From NCBI RefSeq assembly GCF_025143825.1, contig NZ_CP083560.1, positions 1,116,001 to 1,180,000 on the forward strand: 64,000 nucleotides of DNA, given 5' to 3'. Within the stretch, counting starts at the first letter, position 1. Every line of letters begins with the position of its first letter. The notes under the pieces are model-generated. The model saw nothing but the letters and a program-made list of their open reading frames with translations, ran no database searches and was not told the origin of the DNA. Shown here piece by piece: positions 1-9,274 of this stretch. The stretch is from Sulfitobacter sp. S223 (GTDB lineage Bacteria; Pseudomonadota; Alphaproteobacteria; Rhodobacterales; Rhodobacteraceae). The position numbers were made by a program, and so were the translations under genes.

Positions 1-1
1 T

Positions 2-331
2 GATGGCGAAGCGAGTGACGAACTTGCCGCGGCCGACACCTCGGCCATGGTGTGGGAAGATGACGTTGATTTGGATGCCAATGGTGCACCGCTTGATGCA
101 GACGAAATCGATGCCATACCCGAAGCGGATGAGGCCCTAGAGGATACGCCAATAGGCGCAGCATTCGGCAGCGACGATCAGGTGATTGACGAAGAAGCGC
201 TGCGCGATTTGGTCAGCGAGATTGTCCGATCCGAACTGCAAGGCGCCTTGGGTGAACGGATCACACGCAACGTGCGCAAACTTGTGCGCCGTGAAATCCA
301 CCGCGCCTTGACCGCACAGGAAATGGAATAG
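2..331 (+). CDS. Acidic protein with conserved basic C-terminal helix, 3' part only
   Basis: The frame is open from the first base, so the gene starts upstream of the window and only its last 109 residues are visible. The visible part is very acidic (many Asp and Glu) and then switches, in the last 45 residues, to an amphipathic basic helix containing LRDLVSEIVRSEL and RKLVRREIHRAL. Such an acidic linker followed by a short conserved C-terminal helix pair recalls PopZ/DUF2497-type polar-organising proteins, but this is a resemblance in layout, not a firm family assignment. It ends two bases before the stop codon of the convergent cobQ. Confidence 0.6.
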   Translation, partial: DGEASDELAAADTSAMVWEDDVDLDANGAPLDADEIDAIPEADEALEDTPIGAAFGSDDQVIDEEALRDLVSEIVRSELQGALGERITRNVRKLVRREIHRALTAQEME

Positions 332-333
332 GC

Positions 334-1794
334 CTATTTTATCTCGACCGCCGCAGCCAGCAGCGCGTCGAGATCGAAATATGCCTCGATATGGGCGGCG
401 AGCGCATCAAGGGTTTCGTCAACCTGATCTTCAAAAACAATAGAAGACGATGCTCCGAGCCCGCCAAGATAGGCAGCACGAAAAGCGTCTGACGCAAAGA
501 TGCCGTGCAAATAGCAGCCCATAACACGTCCGTCTCGGCTGGCTGCACCATCATCCACGTTTCCAAGTCGCAGCCAGGGGCGGGTGCAATCAGGCCCGTC
601 CGTCCGGCCCATATGAATCTCGTAACCGGTCAGGGGTGCGCCGCTCTCCAGATGTGTCCCATCCCTGAGCAGCAGGTTTTTCACAGGCTCCAGTGTTGTG
701 TGGACGTCCAGGTGGCCAAGGCCGTCGACAGTACCAGCCGGGCCTTCAATTCCTTCCGCGTCGGTGATCGTGCGCCCGAGCATCTGATAACCACCACACA
801 GGCCCATCACATGTCCCCCACGCCGGATATGGGCCGCGATGTCTATATCCCAGCCGGACGCCCGCAAGGCTGCCAGATCGGCAATGGTGGACTTGCTTCC
901 CACCAGTAGCACCAGATCAGTTTCTGCAGGGATCGCCATGCCCGGCGTAATCATGCGCAAGTCGATAGCAGGCTCGGCGGCTAGTGGATCAAGATCGTCA
1001 AAGTTGGCGATCCGCGGCAGTTGTGGCACCGCTACGACCAGACCGGCGCCGCCGGAGCGCGCCCGTGCTGGCAAATCCATCACGTCTTCGGCAGGCAGAC
1101 GTGCGGCTTGATCGAACCATGGCAGTACCCCAAGGCTGGGCCAGCCTGTGCGCGCGGCAATGTCGTCGCGCCCTGCGTCGAACAAGCTGCGATCGCCACG
1201 AAACTTGTTGACGCAAAACCCTTTGATCAGTGCTTGATCCTCCGCGGAGAGTACTGCTTGGGTCCCTACGATCTGCGCGATCACGCCACCACGGTCGATA
1301 TCCCCCATGAGGATCACAGGGACACCGGCAGCACGGGCGAAACCCATATTTGCAATATCGCCTGCACGCAGGTTCGTTTCGGCAGGGGAACCTGCGCCCT
1401 CTATCACGACAAGATCGCATTCACTGGCAAGTCGCCGAAAGCTCTCCAGAACTGCTGGCATGAGCGTCTGCTTATTGCGCCCGAAATCACGCGCTTCCTG
1501 ATGACCAGCAACCTGTCCCTGTACTATGACTTGTGCACCTGTCGCCGTTTGAGGCTTCAGCAAGATCGGGTTCATATCGGTGTGAGGGGCGACACCACAA
1601 GCGCGGGCCTGTAGCGCTTGTGCGCGGCCGATTTCGCCACCATTGCTGGTGACGGCGGCGTTGTTTGACATGTTCTGAGGCTTAAACGGTCGGACATCGA
1701 GGCCTCGCGCGCGGGCGGCCCGCAGAATGCCTGCGACAATCATTGATTTGCCGACATTGCTGCCGGTACCTTGGATCATGATCGCTTTTGCCAT
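334..1794 (-). CDS. cobQ: Cobyric acid synthase CobQ
   Basis: Glutamine-dependent amidotransferase that amidates four carboxylates of adenosylcobyrinic acid a,c-diamide to give adenosylcobyric acid, in the cytoplasmic cobalamin pathway. The 486-residue length is normal. The N-terminal synthetase domain opens with the P-loop GTGSNVGKS (residues 9-17), followed by the family signatures KPQNMSNNA and NPILLKP. The C-terminal class I glutaminase domain has the nucleophile Cys in GLCGGYQ (near residue 331) and the catalytic His in GCYLHGIF. Other cob genes are not adjacent, so it sits alone here. No cobalamin riboswitch is recognisable in the 150 bases upstream. Confidence 0.97.
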   Translation of the reverse strand: MAKAIMIQGTGSNVGKSMIVAGILRAARARGLDVRPFKPQNMSNNAAVTSNGGEIGRAQALQARACGVAPHTDMNPILLKPQTATGAQVIVQGQVAGHQEARDFGRNKQTLMPAVLESFRRLASECDLVVIEGAGSPAETNLRAGDIANMGFARAAGVPVILMGDIDRGGVIAQIVGTQAVLSAEDQALIKGFCVNKFRGDRSLFDAGRDDIAARTGWPSLGVLPWFDQAARLPAEDVMDLPARARSGGAGLVVAVPQLPRIANFDDLDPLAAEPAIDLRMITPGMAIPAETDLVLLVGSKSTIADLAALRASGWDIDIAAHIRRGGHVMGLCGGYQMLGRTITDAEGIEGPAGTVDGLGHLDVHTTLEPVKNLLLRDGTHLESGAPLTGYEIHMGRTDGPDCTRPWLRLGNVDDGAASRDGRVMGCYLHGIFASDAFRAAYLGGLGASSSIVFEDQVDETLDALAAHIEAYFDLDALLAAAVEIK

Positions 1795-1903
1795 TATCTG
1801 CCCCTTATGTGGTCACGGGCAAAGTGGCGCAAACGGTAGCCAAGGAAAAGAGCGATTCAACGCCAGAGACAACAGTAAACTCAATCCGTCAGACGAAAAA
1901 AAA

Positions 1904-1923
1904 ACGCAGCCCGAAGGCTGCGT
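1904..1923 (-). terminator. Intrinsic terminator of the DUF6280 gene
   Basis: An 8-bp perfect stem (ACGCAGCC/GGCTGCGT) with a CGAA tetraloop. Read on the minus strand it is followed by a run of eight T. It lies 28 bases beyond the stop codon of the minus-strand gene at 1951-2271. The plus-strand side also has a T run, so it could work both ways, but no plus-strand gene ends here. Confidence 0.85.
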
Positions 1924-1950
1924 CTTTTTTAGGTAAATTCCGTAAGTCGC

Positions 1951-2271
1951 TTATGCGGCTTCGGCCTGTTGAGCTGCATTGCGGCGCTCTGATTCTTCGC
2001 GTGACAGGGCGACGGAAGTCCGAACGCCTTTGCCCACAAAATCCATCAGGCCGGTTACAACACGTTCGTTCGGGTCGATCCCAGCACAGCTGAGAACTTC
2101 ACGGCCGTCGCGTGAACGTGCCCAACGGGCGATCTGCTCTGGACCGTTGCCATATTTCTTGTCGTCTGCGATTGCATCATCGAGTGCAGCCAGTACTACG
2201 GCTGCAAAAAGTTTACGGGCACGGTTGCCTTGCTCGTTATTAAAAGCTGTGCCATCAACGAAATCTTTCAA
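1951..2271 (-). CDS. DUF6280 family protein
   Basis: A 106-residue soluble protein starting MKDFVDGTAFNNEQG. I recognise it as the short DUF6280 family, strongly conserved in Rhodobacterales and without a known function. The sequence is mostly helical with no transmembrane segment, and has conserved stretches such as DDKKYGNGPEQIARWARSRDG and SCAGIDPNERVV. It is a single-gene unit: its start faces the divergent efp across 219 bases and its 3' end is followed by a strong intrinsic terminator. Nothing in the protein suggests an enzyme. A regulatory or structural role is only a guess. Confidence 0.85.
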   Translation of the reverse strand: MKDFVDGTAFNNEQGNRARKLFAAVVLAALDDAIADDKKYGNGPEQIARWARSRDGREVLSCAGIDPNERVVTGLMDFVGKGVRTSVALSREESERRNAAQQAEAA

Positions 2272-2490
2272 CTCGTCGTCCTTCCTTTATTCTTGCTCTT
2301 GTCATTTTCGGCGTTCGCTTCTTCTGACAGATTAAGAGCGATTCGGATACCCCGTTTGTGCATGGCTGATATGTTCAATTTGCATGTCTTTGTATGCTAG
2401 TTGACCTAAACTGGGCTGCTTGCTTGTGCATTGTACTCAAGATATAGGGCTGATCATTGTTTGATCAACCTTATGTCAGAGTTTTGCCAC

Positions 2491-3054
2491 ATGCCCAAAA
2501 TCAACGGAAACGAGATTCGTCCAGGAAACGTACTGGAACATAACGGCGGTCTTTGGGCGGCAGTAAAAGTCGACCACGTCAAACCAGGAAAAGGCGGTGC
2601 CTTCGCTCAGGTAGAGATGAAGAACCTGCGCAACGGTTCCAAGCTGAATGAACGCTTCCGTAGCGCCGATAAAGTAGAGCGTGTGCGTCTTGAGCAGAAA
2701 GACCAGCAGTTTCTTTATGAAGACGATGGCATGCTTGTGCTAATGGATACAGACACATACGAGCAGGTTCAGCTTGCAGCCGATCTGCTGGGGGATCGTC
2801 GCCCGTTCTTGCAGGATGGCATGATGATCGTTGTCGAATACCACGAAGACGAGGCGATCAATGCCGCGTTGCCGCAAAAAGTGACCTGCAAAGTCGTCGA
2901 GACAGAGCCGGTGGTAAAAGGTCAGACCGCAGCGAACTCTTTCAAACCCGCCATTCTGGACAATGGTGTTAAAGTCTCTGTGCCGCCTTTCGTGGGGCCC
3001 GATGAGGATATCATCGTGAACACAGAAACAATGGAATATGTAGAACGCGCCTGA
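2491..3054 (+). CDS. efp: Elongation factor P
   Basis: Translation factor that binds between the P and E sites of the ribosome and relieves stalling at polyproline stretches. The 187-residue length and three-domain beta-barrel layout fit. The modifiable lysine is Lys34 in the loop VKPGKGGA, which is the position beta-lysylated by EpmA in enterobacteria; whether it is modified here cannot be told. An in-frame ATG lies 60 bases upstream, but family alignment ([12 protein letters not shown]) and length favour 2491. A terminator follows 26 bases after the stop codon, so it is transcribed alone. Confidence 0.97.
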   Translation: MPKINGNEIRPGNVLEHNGGLWAAVKVDHVKPGKGGAFAQVEMKNLRNGSKLNERFRSADKVERVRLEQKDQQFLYEDDGMLVLMDTDTYEQVQLAADLLGDRRPFLQDGMMIVVEYHEDEAINAALPQKVTCKVVETEPVVKGQTAANSFKPAILDNGVKVSVPPFVGPDEDIIVNTETMEYVERA

Positions 3055-3080
3055 TGGGTTCTAATAATTCGGATTTAAAA

Positions 3081-3102
3081 ACGCAGCCTGCTGGGGCTGC
3101 GT
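3081..3102. terminator. Bidirectional intrinsic terminator between efp and ygfZ
   Basis: A stem ACGCAGCC/GGCTGCGT with a 6-base loop, an A run before and a T run after, lying between the convergent stop codons of efp and ygfZ. The T tracts on both strands suit termination from both sides. The 8-bp stem is identical to that of the terminator at 1904-1923; only the loops differ. Confidence 0.88.
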
Positions 3103-3110
3103 TTTTTTCG

Positions 3111-3854
3111 TTATGGGATGCGTTTTAACGTCGCGTCATCTGCTTTCATCTCACCAGTGGCGCGGTCAAATCGCAAATAAGCCAATGCCTCGTCGCCGGC
3201 GCGTGTGAGCAACGTACCTGCTGATTTGCCCTCTGACGTGATGTCGGTGCCGGTGGGGGCGGGGCCGGTGATTTGAACCTTGGCGAGCCCTTTACGCAGC
3301 TCTGTCTTGTGCTTCATGCGCGCGGTCACTTCCTGACCCACGTAACAGCCTTTGCGGAAATCGACACCGTTCAGCCGTTCGAACCCCATTTCCAGAATGA
3401 AACTGTCTGGCGTCAACTCAACCCCGCTTTGCGGGATCAGATGAGCGACATAGAGGGTGTCCCAATCGGTGGCGTCATCCTCTTGCGGGGCATCGCGGTA
3501 GGCGCGCCAACCCAGATCAGGGTGCCGCGGGTCTGCCAGCGCGTCAGCGGGGGCGGGGCCTGTGCCACGATGGAGGTGCAGATCGGTTTGGGCAATGGTG
3601 ACGTCGGCACGCAATTTGTACATCGTCAGGCGCTGCGCCAGCATGTCGGCTTGTTCCGCATCCGCATCCAGAAGAACGCCATCGCCATCGGCTTTTAGAA
3701 AGAAGTCCGCGATATATTTGCCTTGCGGAGTCAGCAGCGCAGCATAGACCAGCCCCGCATCAAGGCGAGTGATGTCATTGGTTATCAACCCCTGCAGGAA
3801 ACTGTGGGTGTCTGCGCCACTCAGGCGCAGGATACGGCGGGAGGATGCGGTCAT
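3111..3854 (-). CDS. ygfZ: YgfZ/GcvT-like folate-binding protein
   Basis: Tetrahydrofolate-dependent protein of the YgfZ/IBA57 family, which supports assembly or repair of certain Fe-S clusters, including that of the tRNA methylthiotransferase MiaB. At 247 residues it is somewhat shorter than E. coli YgfZ. The family signature KGCYVGQE is at residues 168-175, including the Cys needed for function. The ATG at 3854 is preceded by AAAGGAC, so I use it rather than an in-frame ATG 36 bases further upstream. It converges on efp and shares a terminator with it. Confidence 0.92.
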   Translation of the reverse strand: MTASSRRILRLSGADTHSFLQGLITNDITRLDAGLVYAALLTPQGKYIADFFLKADGDGVLLDADAEQADMLAQRLTMYKLRADVTIAQTDLHLHRGTGPAPADALADPRHPDLGWRAYRDAPQEDDATDWDTLYVAHLIPQSGVELTPDSFILEMGFERLNGVDFRKGCYVGQEVTARMKHKTELRKGLAKVQITGPAPTGTDITSEGKSAGTLLTRAGDEALAYLRFDRATGEMKADDATLKRIP

Positions 3855-3931
3855 CGGGGTGTCCTTTCGGTGTTGTTTTACATATAACAATTCAGGCTCC
3901 GCTTTACAGGGGCATGACTAAGGGGAACGCC

Positions 3932-4609
3932 ATGCCAGCGCAAATTTCAGTAGTGGTACCCACTCTCAACGCCGAACCTGCACTTGGCGCTTGCTTTGGC
4001 GCGTTGATGGAGGGGCTTGAGCTGGGCCTTATCCGCGAACTGATCGTGAGCGATGGCGGGTCTGAAGATGCCACCGGAGCTGTTTCCCAAGCGTGGGGGG
4101 CTGACGTGCTGCATGGGCCCGCGTCTCGTGGTGGTCAGCTTAGGCGCGGCGCTGCAACCGCACGTGGCGACTGGCTATTGTTTATTCATGCGGACACCGT
4201 TTTGCGCGCTGGCTGGACGGAGGCGGTGCGCAAACATCTAGAGGAGCCGCAATCTGCAGGCTGGTTCCGTCTATCGTTTGATCAAAGCGGAATCGCCGCG
4301 TCAATCGTCGCAAGCTGGGCAAATTTGCGGAGCAGATTCGGACTTCCCTATGGCGATCAAGGGCTTCTGATCCACCGTGACCTCTACCATGCTGTGGGCG
4401 GGTTTTCAGACCAACCGCTTATGGAGGATGTAGCTCTGGCGCGGGCGCTCAAGGGCCGGTTGGTGGCTTTGGATGCTGTCGCCGTGACCTCTGCCGCGAA
4501 ATACCGGCGGCAAGGATGGCTTCGGCGGGGCGGGCGTAACTTGTGGACCTTGCTGCGCTATGTGACAGGCACCCCGCCAGAGCAGCTATCACAGTCATAT
4601 AACCGCTAG
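3932..4609 (+). CDS. TIGR04283-type family 2 glycosyltransferase
   Basis: A 225-residue single-domain GT-A glycosyltransferase. The N-terminus VVVPTLNAE, the DGGSEDAT loop, the HADT metal-binding motif (the DxD position) and the later motifs YGDQGLLI and PLMEDV match the family named after rSAM/selenodomain association, also called arsenosugar biosynthesis glycosyltransferase. The ATG at 3932 follows AAGGGGAAC; two upstream in-frame ATGs have weaker sites. The usual partners (a radical SAM protein, a DUF2064 protein) are not in this window, so the acceptor cannot be inferred from context. The gene starts divergently from ygfZ and converges on the ABC exporter. Confidence 0.85.
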   Translation: MPAQISVVVPTLNAEPALGACFGALMEGLELGLIRELIVSDGGSEDATGAVSQAWGADVLHGPASRGGQLRRGAATARGDWLLFIHADTVLRAGWTEAVRKHLEEPQSAGWFRLSFDQSGIAASIVASWANLRSRFGLPYGDQGLLIHRDLYHAVGGFSDQPLMEDVALARALKGRLVALDAVAVTSAAKYRRQGWLRRGGRNLWTLLRYVTGTPPEQLSQSYNR

Positions 4610-4617
4610 CGCAGGTC

Positions 4618-6477
4618 TCAATTACCGAAGAAGTGCTGCCCGATGCGTTGAAGCAGGTTGGGTTGCTGCTCCGGCAGGGGGGCATCACGGCGGCCCAATA
4701 TGCCACGCCGACGGTCTGACACCATCTTCCCGTCCCTGAATTGGAGCCGGTACAGATCGGCATAAATGCCGCCGCGGGCCAGCAATTCCTCATGTGTGCC
4801 CTGATCGACAGCCCGGCCACGGTCCATCACGATGATCTTGTCCGCGTTGCGGATGGTGCTGAGACGGTGTGCAATAACCAGCGTGGTCCGGCCCTCAGAG
4901 AGGCGGTCCAATGCGTCCTGCACAACCTGCTCTGATTGCGCATCCAGCGCGCTGGTCGCTTCGTCAAGCAGCAGCACCGGCGTGTCACGCAACAGCGCCC
5001 GCGCAATCACAACACGCTGCCGTTGGCCGCCCGACAACGCAGAACCGCGCGGCCCTACATGGGTATCAAGACCGTTTTCAAGCTGCGGCAAAAAGTCGGA
5101 GACAAAAGCAGCATCAAGGACTTGCTTGAGCCGTTCATCACTGACATCGGTGCGGCCCAATACGATATTCTCGCGCAGGGTTTCATCAAACAGCAATGCT
5201 TCTTGACTGACGACAGAGAAAAGCGTGCGCAGATCGGGAATGGCCATCTCGGTCGTGGCAACGCCTCCGATGCGGACATGACCGTTTGTCGGGTCCAACA
5301 GACGAGTCAGCAGGTTAAAGATCGTAGATTTACCGGCACCAGATGCCCCGACGAGTGCCGTCGTTTGCCCTGCCTCAGCCGTAAGCGACAGACCGTGCAA
5401 AACTTCGGTATCGCCAAAGGAAAGGGTCACGTCTTCTAGCGTGATATCGGCGTCAACGCGTGGCGCTGCCTTTGGCGCGTCGGGCGATGTCAGACGCAGG
5501 GGCGCGTCCATCAGTTCTTTGATCCGTTCAAGCGCGGCTGCCGCAACCTGCCACTGGCCGCTGATTGCGCCCAAACGGCGCAAAGGATTGAACGTGAAAC
5601 CCATCGCCGTGAAGAACGTCATGAACTCACCAATGGTCTTGTCACCAGAGATGATCTCGGACCCGCCATATAAAATAACAGCCATGAAACCGATGCCGGA
5701 GATGATGTCGATCATCGCAGGGATGGCGGAACTGCCAAAGGCCGTGCGCACTTCGGTTGAGACAAACTGCTTTGTGATGTCGCGATATTGGCGCGCTTGG
5801 TAGTTTTCGAGTGCATTAAGCTTGATCTGGACAATCCCGTGGAACACTTCGTCCAGACGGGTGGATAGGCTTGCGCCTAGATCGCGTGCCTCGCGTGCAC
5901 GTTTGCGGACAAATCGCTGGGCAAAAGCGGCCGGTAGCACCATCACCGGAATACCGATGCACGCCAGAAGGGCCCAAACCGGATCAATTGATATTGCGAC
6001 GCCGAGCAGGACCAGAAGGCCAATGAAATCACGCCCTGCGCCGGTGATGATTGCCCGCCAGACGTTGCCAACTGCGTTTACGTCCGATTGCACGCGTTGG
6101 ACCAGAAAACCCGGTGGGTGTGTCTGGTGAAATGCGCCGTCCTGCTGCATCATACGGTCCAGCAGATCAATGCGCATATCCGCGGCAGAGCGTTGGGCAA
6201 TCCGGGTCAGCAGGACTTTTTGTGCGACACCGGAAATCGCGCGCAGCACAAAAATACCCATCAAGACAAAGCCGACGATCAAAAGCCACGACTGCTGCCC
6301 GGCGACAAAGACGCGGTCGAACATTGGTTCCATCAGCTTGGCCATCGCGCCAAGGGTGGAGCCTTCGATAACCATGAAAAAGACAGCCAGTCCCAACTTG
6401 CCTAGATGGCGGCGCAGATAGTCACGCCAGAGCCAGCGCATTAGTTCGCCTGATGTATAGGTCTGTCCGCTGCTCAT
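4618..6477 (-). CDS. MsbA-like ABC exporter, fused permease and ATPase
   Basis: A half-transporter of 619 residues that should work as a homodimer in the inner membrane. The N-terminal type IV exporter domain (six predicted membrane helices, about residues 25-310) precedes the ATPase domain with Walker A GASGAGKST (377-385), ABC signature LSGGQ (481-485), Walker B VLLLDE (501-506) and a downstream switch His in IAHRLS. The organisation matches MsbA and other lipid or multidrug exporters; the substrate is not determinable from sequence. In-frame ATGs upstream would add up to 90 residues of unlikely sequence, so I start at 6477. It is transcribed alone, divergent from the aminotransferase gene. 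Confidence 0.93.
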   Translation of the reverse strand: MSSGQTYTSGELMRWLWRDYLRRHLGKLGLAVFFMVIEGSTLGAMAKLMEPMFDRVFVAGQQSWLLIVGFVLMGIFVLRAISGVAQKVLLTRIAQRSAADMRIDLLDRMMQQDGAFHQTHPPGFLVQRVQSDVNAVGNVWRAIITGAGRDFIGLLVLLGVAISIDPVWALLACIGIPVMVLPAAFAQRFVRKRAREARDLGASLSTRLDEVFHGIVQIKLNALENYQARQYRDITKQFVSTEVRTAFGSSAIPAMIDIISGIGFMAVILYGGSEIISGDKTIGEFMTFFTAMGFTFNPLRRLGAISGQWQVAAAALERIKELMDAPLRLTSPDAPKAAPRVDADITLEDVTLSFGDTEVLHGLSLTAEAGQTTALVGASGAGKSTIFNLLTRLLDPTNGHVRIGGVATTEMAIPDLRTLFSVVSQEALLFDETLRENIVLGRTDVSDERLKQVLDAAFVSDFLPQLENGLDTHVGPRGSALSGGQRQRVVIARALLRDTPVLLLDEATSALDAQSEQVVQDALDRLSEGRTTLVIAHRLSTIRNADKIIVMDRGRAVDQGTHEELLARGGIYADLYRLQFRDGKMVSDRRRGILGRRDAPLPEQQPNLLQRIGQHFFGN

Positions 6478-6640
6478 GGGTATTCCGGCTTTCTGGCTTG
6501 GGGCGATTGCGCGTAGCGCAAACCTTAATCGTCGCAGGGTGAAGGAGCAAGCAAGAGGCGCAATTGACGGCCCGCGCGCGCAAGCTATGGTTGGCCCACC
6601 ACAGGGCGGTTTAACCGTCTGATATACAGGATAAAGACAC

Positions 6641-7849
6641 ATGACACACCGGCCAAACCTGTCCCATGGTCGCGGATACCTTGCCATTCCGGGCCCCTCA
6701 GTGATGCCGGATGCCGTTTTGCAGGCCATGCATCGCCCTGCGCCCAATATTTATGCAGGTGAGCTGGTAGATATGATGCCGGGGTTGATGGCGGATCTGA
6801 AACGGGTGGCCCGCACGCGGCATCACGCTGCTATCTATATCGGCAACGGCCATGCCGCCTGGGAGGCGGCGCTAAGCAATGTCGTTGCGCCGGGCGATCA
6901 TGTCTTGGTTCCTGCGACGGGCCGGTTTGGTCATGGCTGGGGCGATGTGGCAACAGGGCTGGGCGCGCATGCGCAGGTGATTGATTTTGGTAAATCCTCG
7001 CCAATCGATCTGGAGCGGGTCGCGCAAGCGTTGGCGGATGACAAAGATCACCGCATCAAGGCTGTGCTGGCGGTACATGTGGACACTTCAAGTTCGGTTT
7101 TGAATGATATCAAAGGGCTGCGCGGCGTATTGGATGCAGCAGGGCATCCGGCGCTTCTGATGGCGGATTGTATCGCTTCGCTGGGATGTGACCGTTTCGA
7201 GATGGACGGTTGGGGCGCGGATGTCATGGTCACCGGTTGTCAAAAGGGGCTGATGGTGCCGCCCGGTTGCAGCTTTGTTTTCTTTAATGATCGGGCGCAG
7301 GCAGTGCGTGAGGCAATGCCCCGCGTCAGCCGCTACTGGGACTGGACACCGCGCAGCACAGCTACGGAATTCTGGCAGTATTTCAACGGCACGGCACCGA
7401 CGCACCATCTTTACGGCCTGCGGGTTGCCTTGGACATGATCCACGAAGAGGGGATCGATCAGGTCTGGGCACGTCATAGGGTTCTGGCACGTGCAGTCTG
7501 GGCGGCTTGCGATGCGTGGGCCGAAGGTGGTGAACTTCGGTTGAATATAACAGATCCGGCCTGCCGCAGTACGGCAGTCACCTCACTGCGTCTTGGGCGC
7601 AACGATGGCACGCGCCTGCGCGACTGGGTCGAGCAAGAGTTGGGCCTGACGCTGGGCATCGGACTGGGTATGGCCGAGCCGGGCGATCCCGCCCGTGATG
7701 CGTATTTCCGGTTGGGGCACATGGGCCATGTGAACGGCCAGATGATCATGGGATTGTTGGGCGGCATGCAAGCAGGCATGAAAAGCCTTGGCATCGCCCA
7801 CGGACGCGGGGCGCTGGACGCCGCGGCAGAGGTTATCAGCGGCGTCTAA
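6641..7849 (+). CDS. Serine-glyoxylate/alanine-glyoxylate type aminotransferase
   Basis: A 402-residue fold type I PLP enzyme of class V. The N-terminus GYLAIPGPSVMPDAV and the PLP lysine in TGCQKGLMVPPG match the serine-glyoxylate, alanine-glyoxylate and phosphonoethylamine aminotransferase family. A serine-glyoxylate activity would fit the serine cycle or photorespiratory glyoxylate use, but no other serine-cycle gene is nearby, so the substrate stays open. An AGGATAAAG site precedes the start. The 3' end overlaps by four bases the stop codon of a small convergent gene on the other strand. Confidence 0.85.
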   Translation: MTHRPNLSHGRGYLAIPGPSVMPDAVLQAMHRPAPNIYAGELVDMMPGLMADLKRVARTRHHAAIYIGNGHAAWEAALSNVVAPGDHVLVPATGRFGHGWGDVATGLGAHAQVIDFGKSSPIDLERVAQALADDKDHRIKAVLAVHVDTSSSVLNDIKGLRGVLDAAGHPALLMADCIASLGCDRFEMDGWGADVMVTGCQKGLMVPPGCSFVFFNDRAQAVREAMPRVSRYWDWTPRSTATEFWQYFNGTAPTHHLYGLRVALDMIHEEGIDQVWARHRVLARAVWAACDAWAEGGELRLNITDPACRSTAVTSLRLGRNDGTRLRDWVEQELGLTLGIGLGMAEPGDPARDAYFRLGHMGHVNGQMIMGLLGGMQAGMKSLGIAHGRGALDAAAEVISGV

Positions 7850-8022
7850 TTTCGCCTTGCCTCGACATAGCTGATCGCACGGTTGACGCACCATCCTGTG
7901 GCGGCCACGGCGATCAGCCCCCAAAGGGCCCAGAGCACCACAAATATCCACGCGATGTTGACGCCAAACATCACAACACATGCGCTGGTGAAATTAGGTG
8001 CACTGCCTCTTGCGTTGCTCAT
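7846..8022 (-). CDS. Small single-span membrane protein (58 aa)
   Basis: A very short gene on the minus strand downstream of hisC. It starts ATG at 8022 after AAAGGG with good spacing and ends TAG at 7846. The translation begins MSNARGSAPNFTSA and holds one or two hydrophobic stretches between about residues 14 and 42 (for example FGVNIAWIFVVLWALWG), then a basic tail ending YVEARRN. This is a plausible small inner-membrane protein, and the hisC-proximal position suggests co-transcription with it (50-base gap). Function unknown. Its 3' end overlaps the convergent aminotransferase gene by four bases. Confidence 0.65.
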   Translation of the reverse strand: MSNARGSAPNFTSACVVMFGVNIAWIFVVLWALWGLIAVAATGWCVNRAISYVEARRN

Positions 8023-8072
8023 CTGCGGCCCTTTCTCTTAGACCTCAAAAACTAGCACGCAAATCTGCGTCG

Positions 8073-9176
8073 TCAGCTTTTTTCTGCGTCCGAGATGGCA
8101 GCGGGCAGCGCTGCGGCCAATGCGTCAAGCATGTCAGGCGTGCCGCAGCTGACACGAATGCAGCGGTTTTGCGGCGCAACAAAGGGCATGCGGACAAAGA
8201 TACCGCGCGCAATCAAACCGTCCAGAATGGCCTTGGCAAAGGCGCCATCGCGCCCGCAATCTATCGTCACGAAGTTGGCGGCAGAGGGCAGTGGTGTCAG
8301 GCCGTTGTCCTGCGCTATTTGCGCAATCCGCGCGCGCGCCTGCGCGATCTGCTGTTGGGTTTTCTCCAGATATGCCTGATCCGCAAGTGCTGCCAAAGCG
8401 CCGGCTTGGGCCGCGCGGTTCATACCGAAATGGTTGCGTACCTTGTGAAAAGCCTCGATCAAATCGGGGTGTCCAATGGCGTACCCCACACGCGCCCCAG
8501 CCAGCCCGTAGACTTTTGAGAAGGTGCGCATCCGGACTACACGCGGATCATCTGCGGGCAGCGGAAGGGCGGTCCCTTTGGGCGCACATTCCACATATGC
8601 TTCGTCCAGAATAAGCAAAGTACCTGCGGGCAAGGCGTCCATCGCTGCGGCGATATCTGCCCCGCGATGGTGGCTGCCCATCGGATTGTCTGGATTTGCC
8701 AGATAAACCAGTTTGGCGTCTACGTCGGCAGCTTTGGCAAACAGGCTGGAGGGATCTTCGTGGTCATCCACGTAGGGGACTGTATGCAAGGTGCCGCCGA
8801 ATCCGGCCACATGATAGTTGAAGGTCGGATATGCGCCCGCCGACGTCACAACAGCATCGCCGGATTGTACAGTCAGCCGCACCAGATAGCCCAGCAGTCC
8901 GTCAATGCCTTCACCCACCATGATGTTGTCCGGCGTGCAGCCGTGATGTACGGCAAGCGCGGTGCGCAGGTCATAACTCTCTGGATCGCCATACATCCAT
9001 TGCGGCGTCTCGGCCATTGCTTTCACGGCAAGCGGCGAGGGGCCAAAGACGTTCTCGTTTGCACCCAGTCGGGCGTCGAATGATTTGCCGCGCGCACGTT
9101 CTTGCGTTTCTGGCCCGACGAAGGGCACCGTTGCGGGCAGGGATTGGGCGAGGGGCGTGAGGCGAACATGTGTCAT
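8073..9176 (-). CDS. hisC: HisC-like aminotransferase
   Basis: A class I/II PLP aminotransferase of 367 residues. The PLP lysine lies in TFSKVYGLAGARVGYA, the aspartate that contacts the pyridine nitrogen in LILDEAYVE, and the substrate-binding segment in DARLGANENVFGPSP. This set is typical of histidinol-phosphate aminotransferase. Other his genes are absent nearby, and many alphaproteobacteria carry more than one HisC-like paralogue acting on phenylalanine, tyrosine or other substrates, so histidinol phosphate is likely but not certain. The small membrane protein gene follows it in the same orientation. Confidence 0.85.
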   Translation of the reverse strand: MTHVRLTPLAQSLPATVPFVGPETQERARGKSFDARLGANENVFGPSPLAVKAMAETPQWMYGDPESYDLRTALAVHHGCTPDNIMVGEGIDGLLGYLVRLTVQSGDAVVTSAGAYPTFNYHVAGFGGTLHTVPYVDDHEDPSSLFAKAADVDAKLVYLANPDNPMGSHHRGADIAAAMDALPAGTLLILDEAYVECAPKGTALPLPADDPRVVRMRTFSKVYGLAGARVGYAIGHPDLIEAFHKVRNHFGMNRAAQAGALAALADQAYLEKTQQQIAQARARIAQIAQDNGLTPLPSAANFVTIDCGRDGAFAKAILDGLIARGIFVRMPFVAPQNRCIRVSCGTPDMLDALAAALPAAISDAEKS

Positions 9177-9274
9177 GGGGCTCAGTTAATGCAGGGCCTC
9201 AGGGAAGGGCAAGCCTTGTAAACTGGCAAAGCGATATCTATTTGAGAATAGATCGCATAAACGGGAGGCTGATC

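Noticed and set aside
1795-1950. Cobalamin riboswitch upstream of cobQ
   Set aside because: The region is only 156 bases, contains the terminator of the other gene, and shows no B12-box-like sequence.
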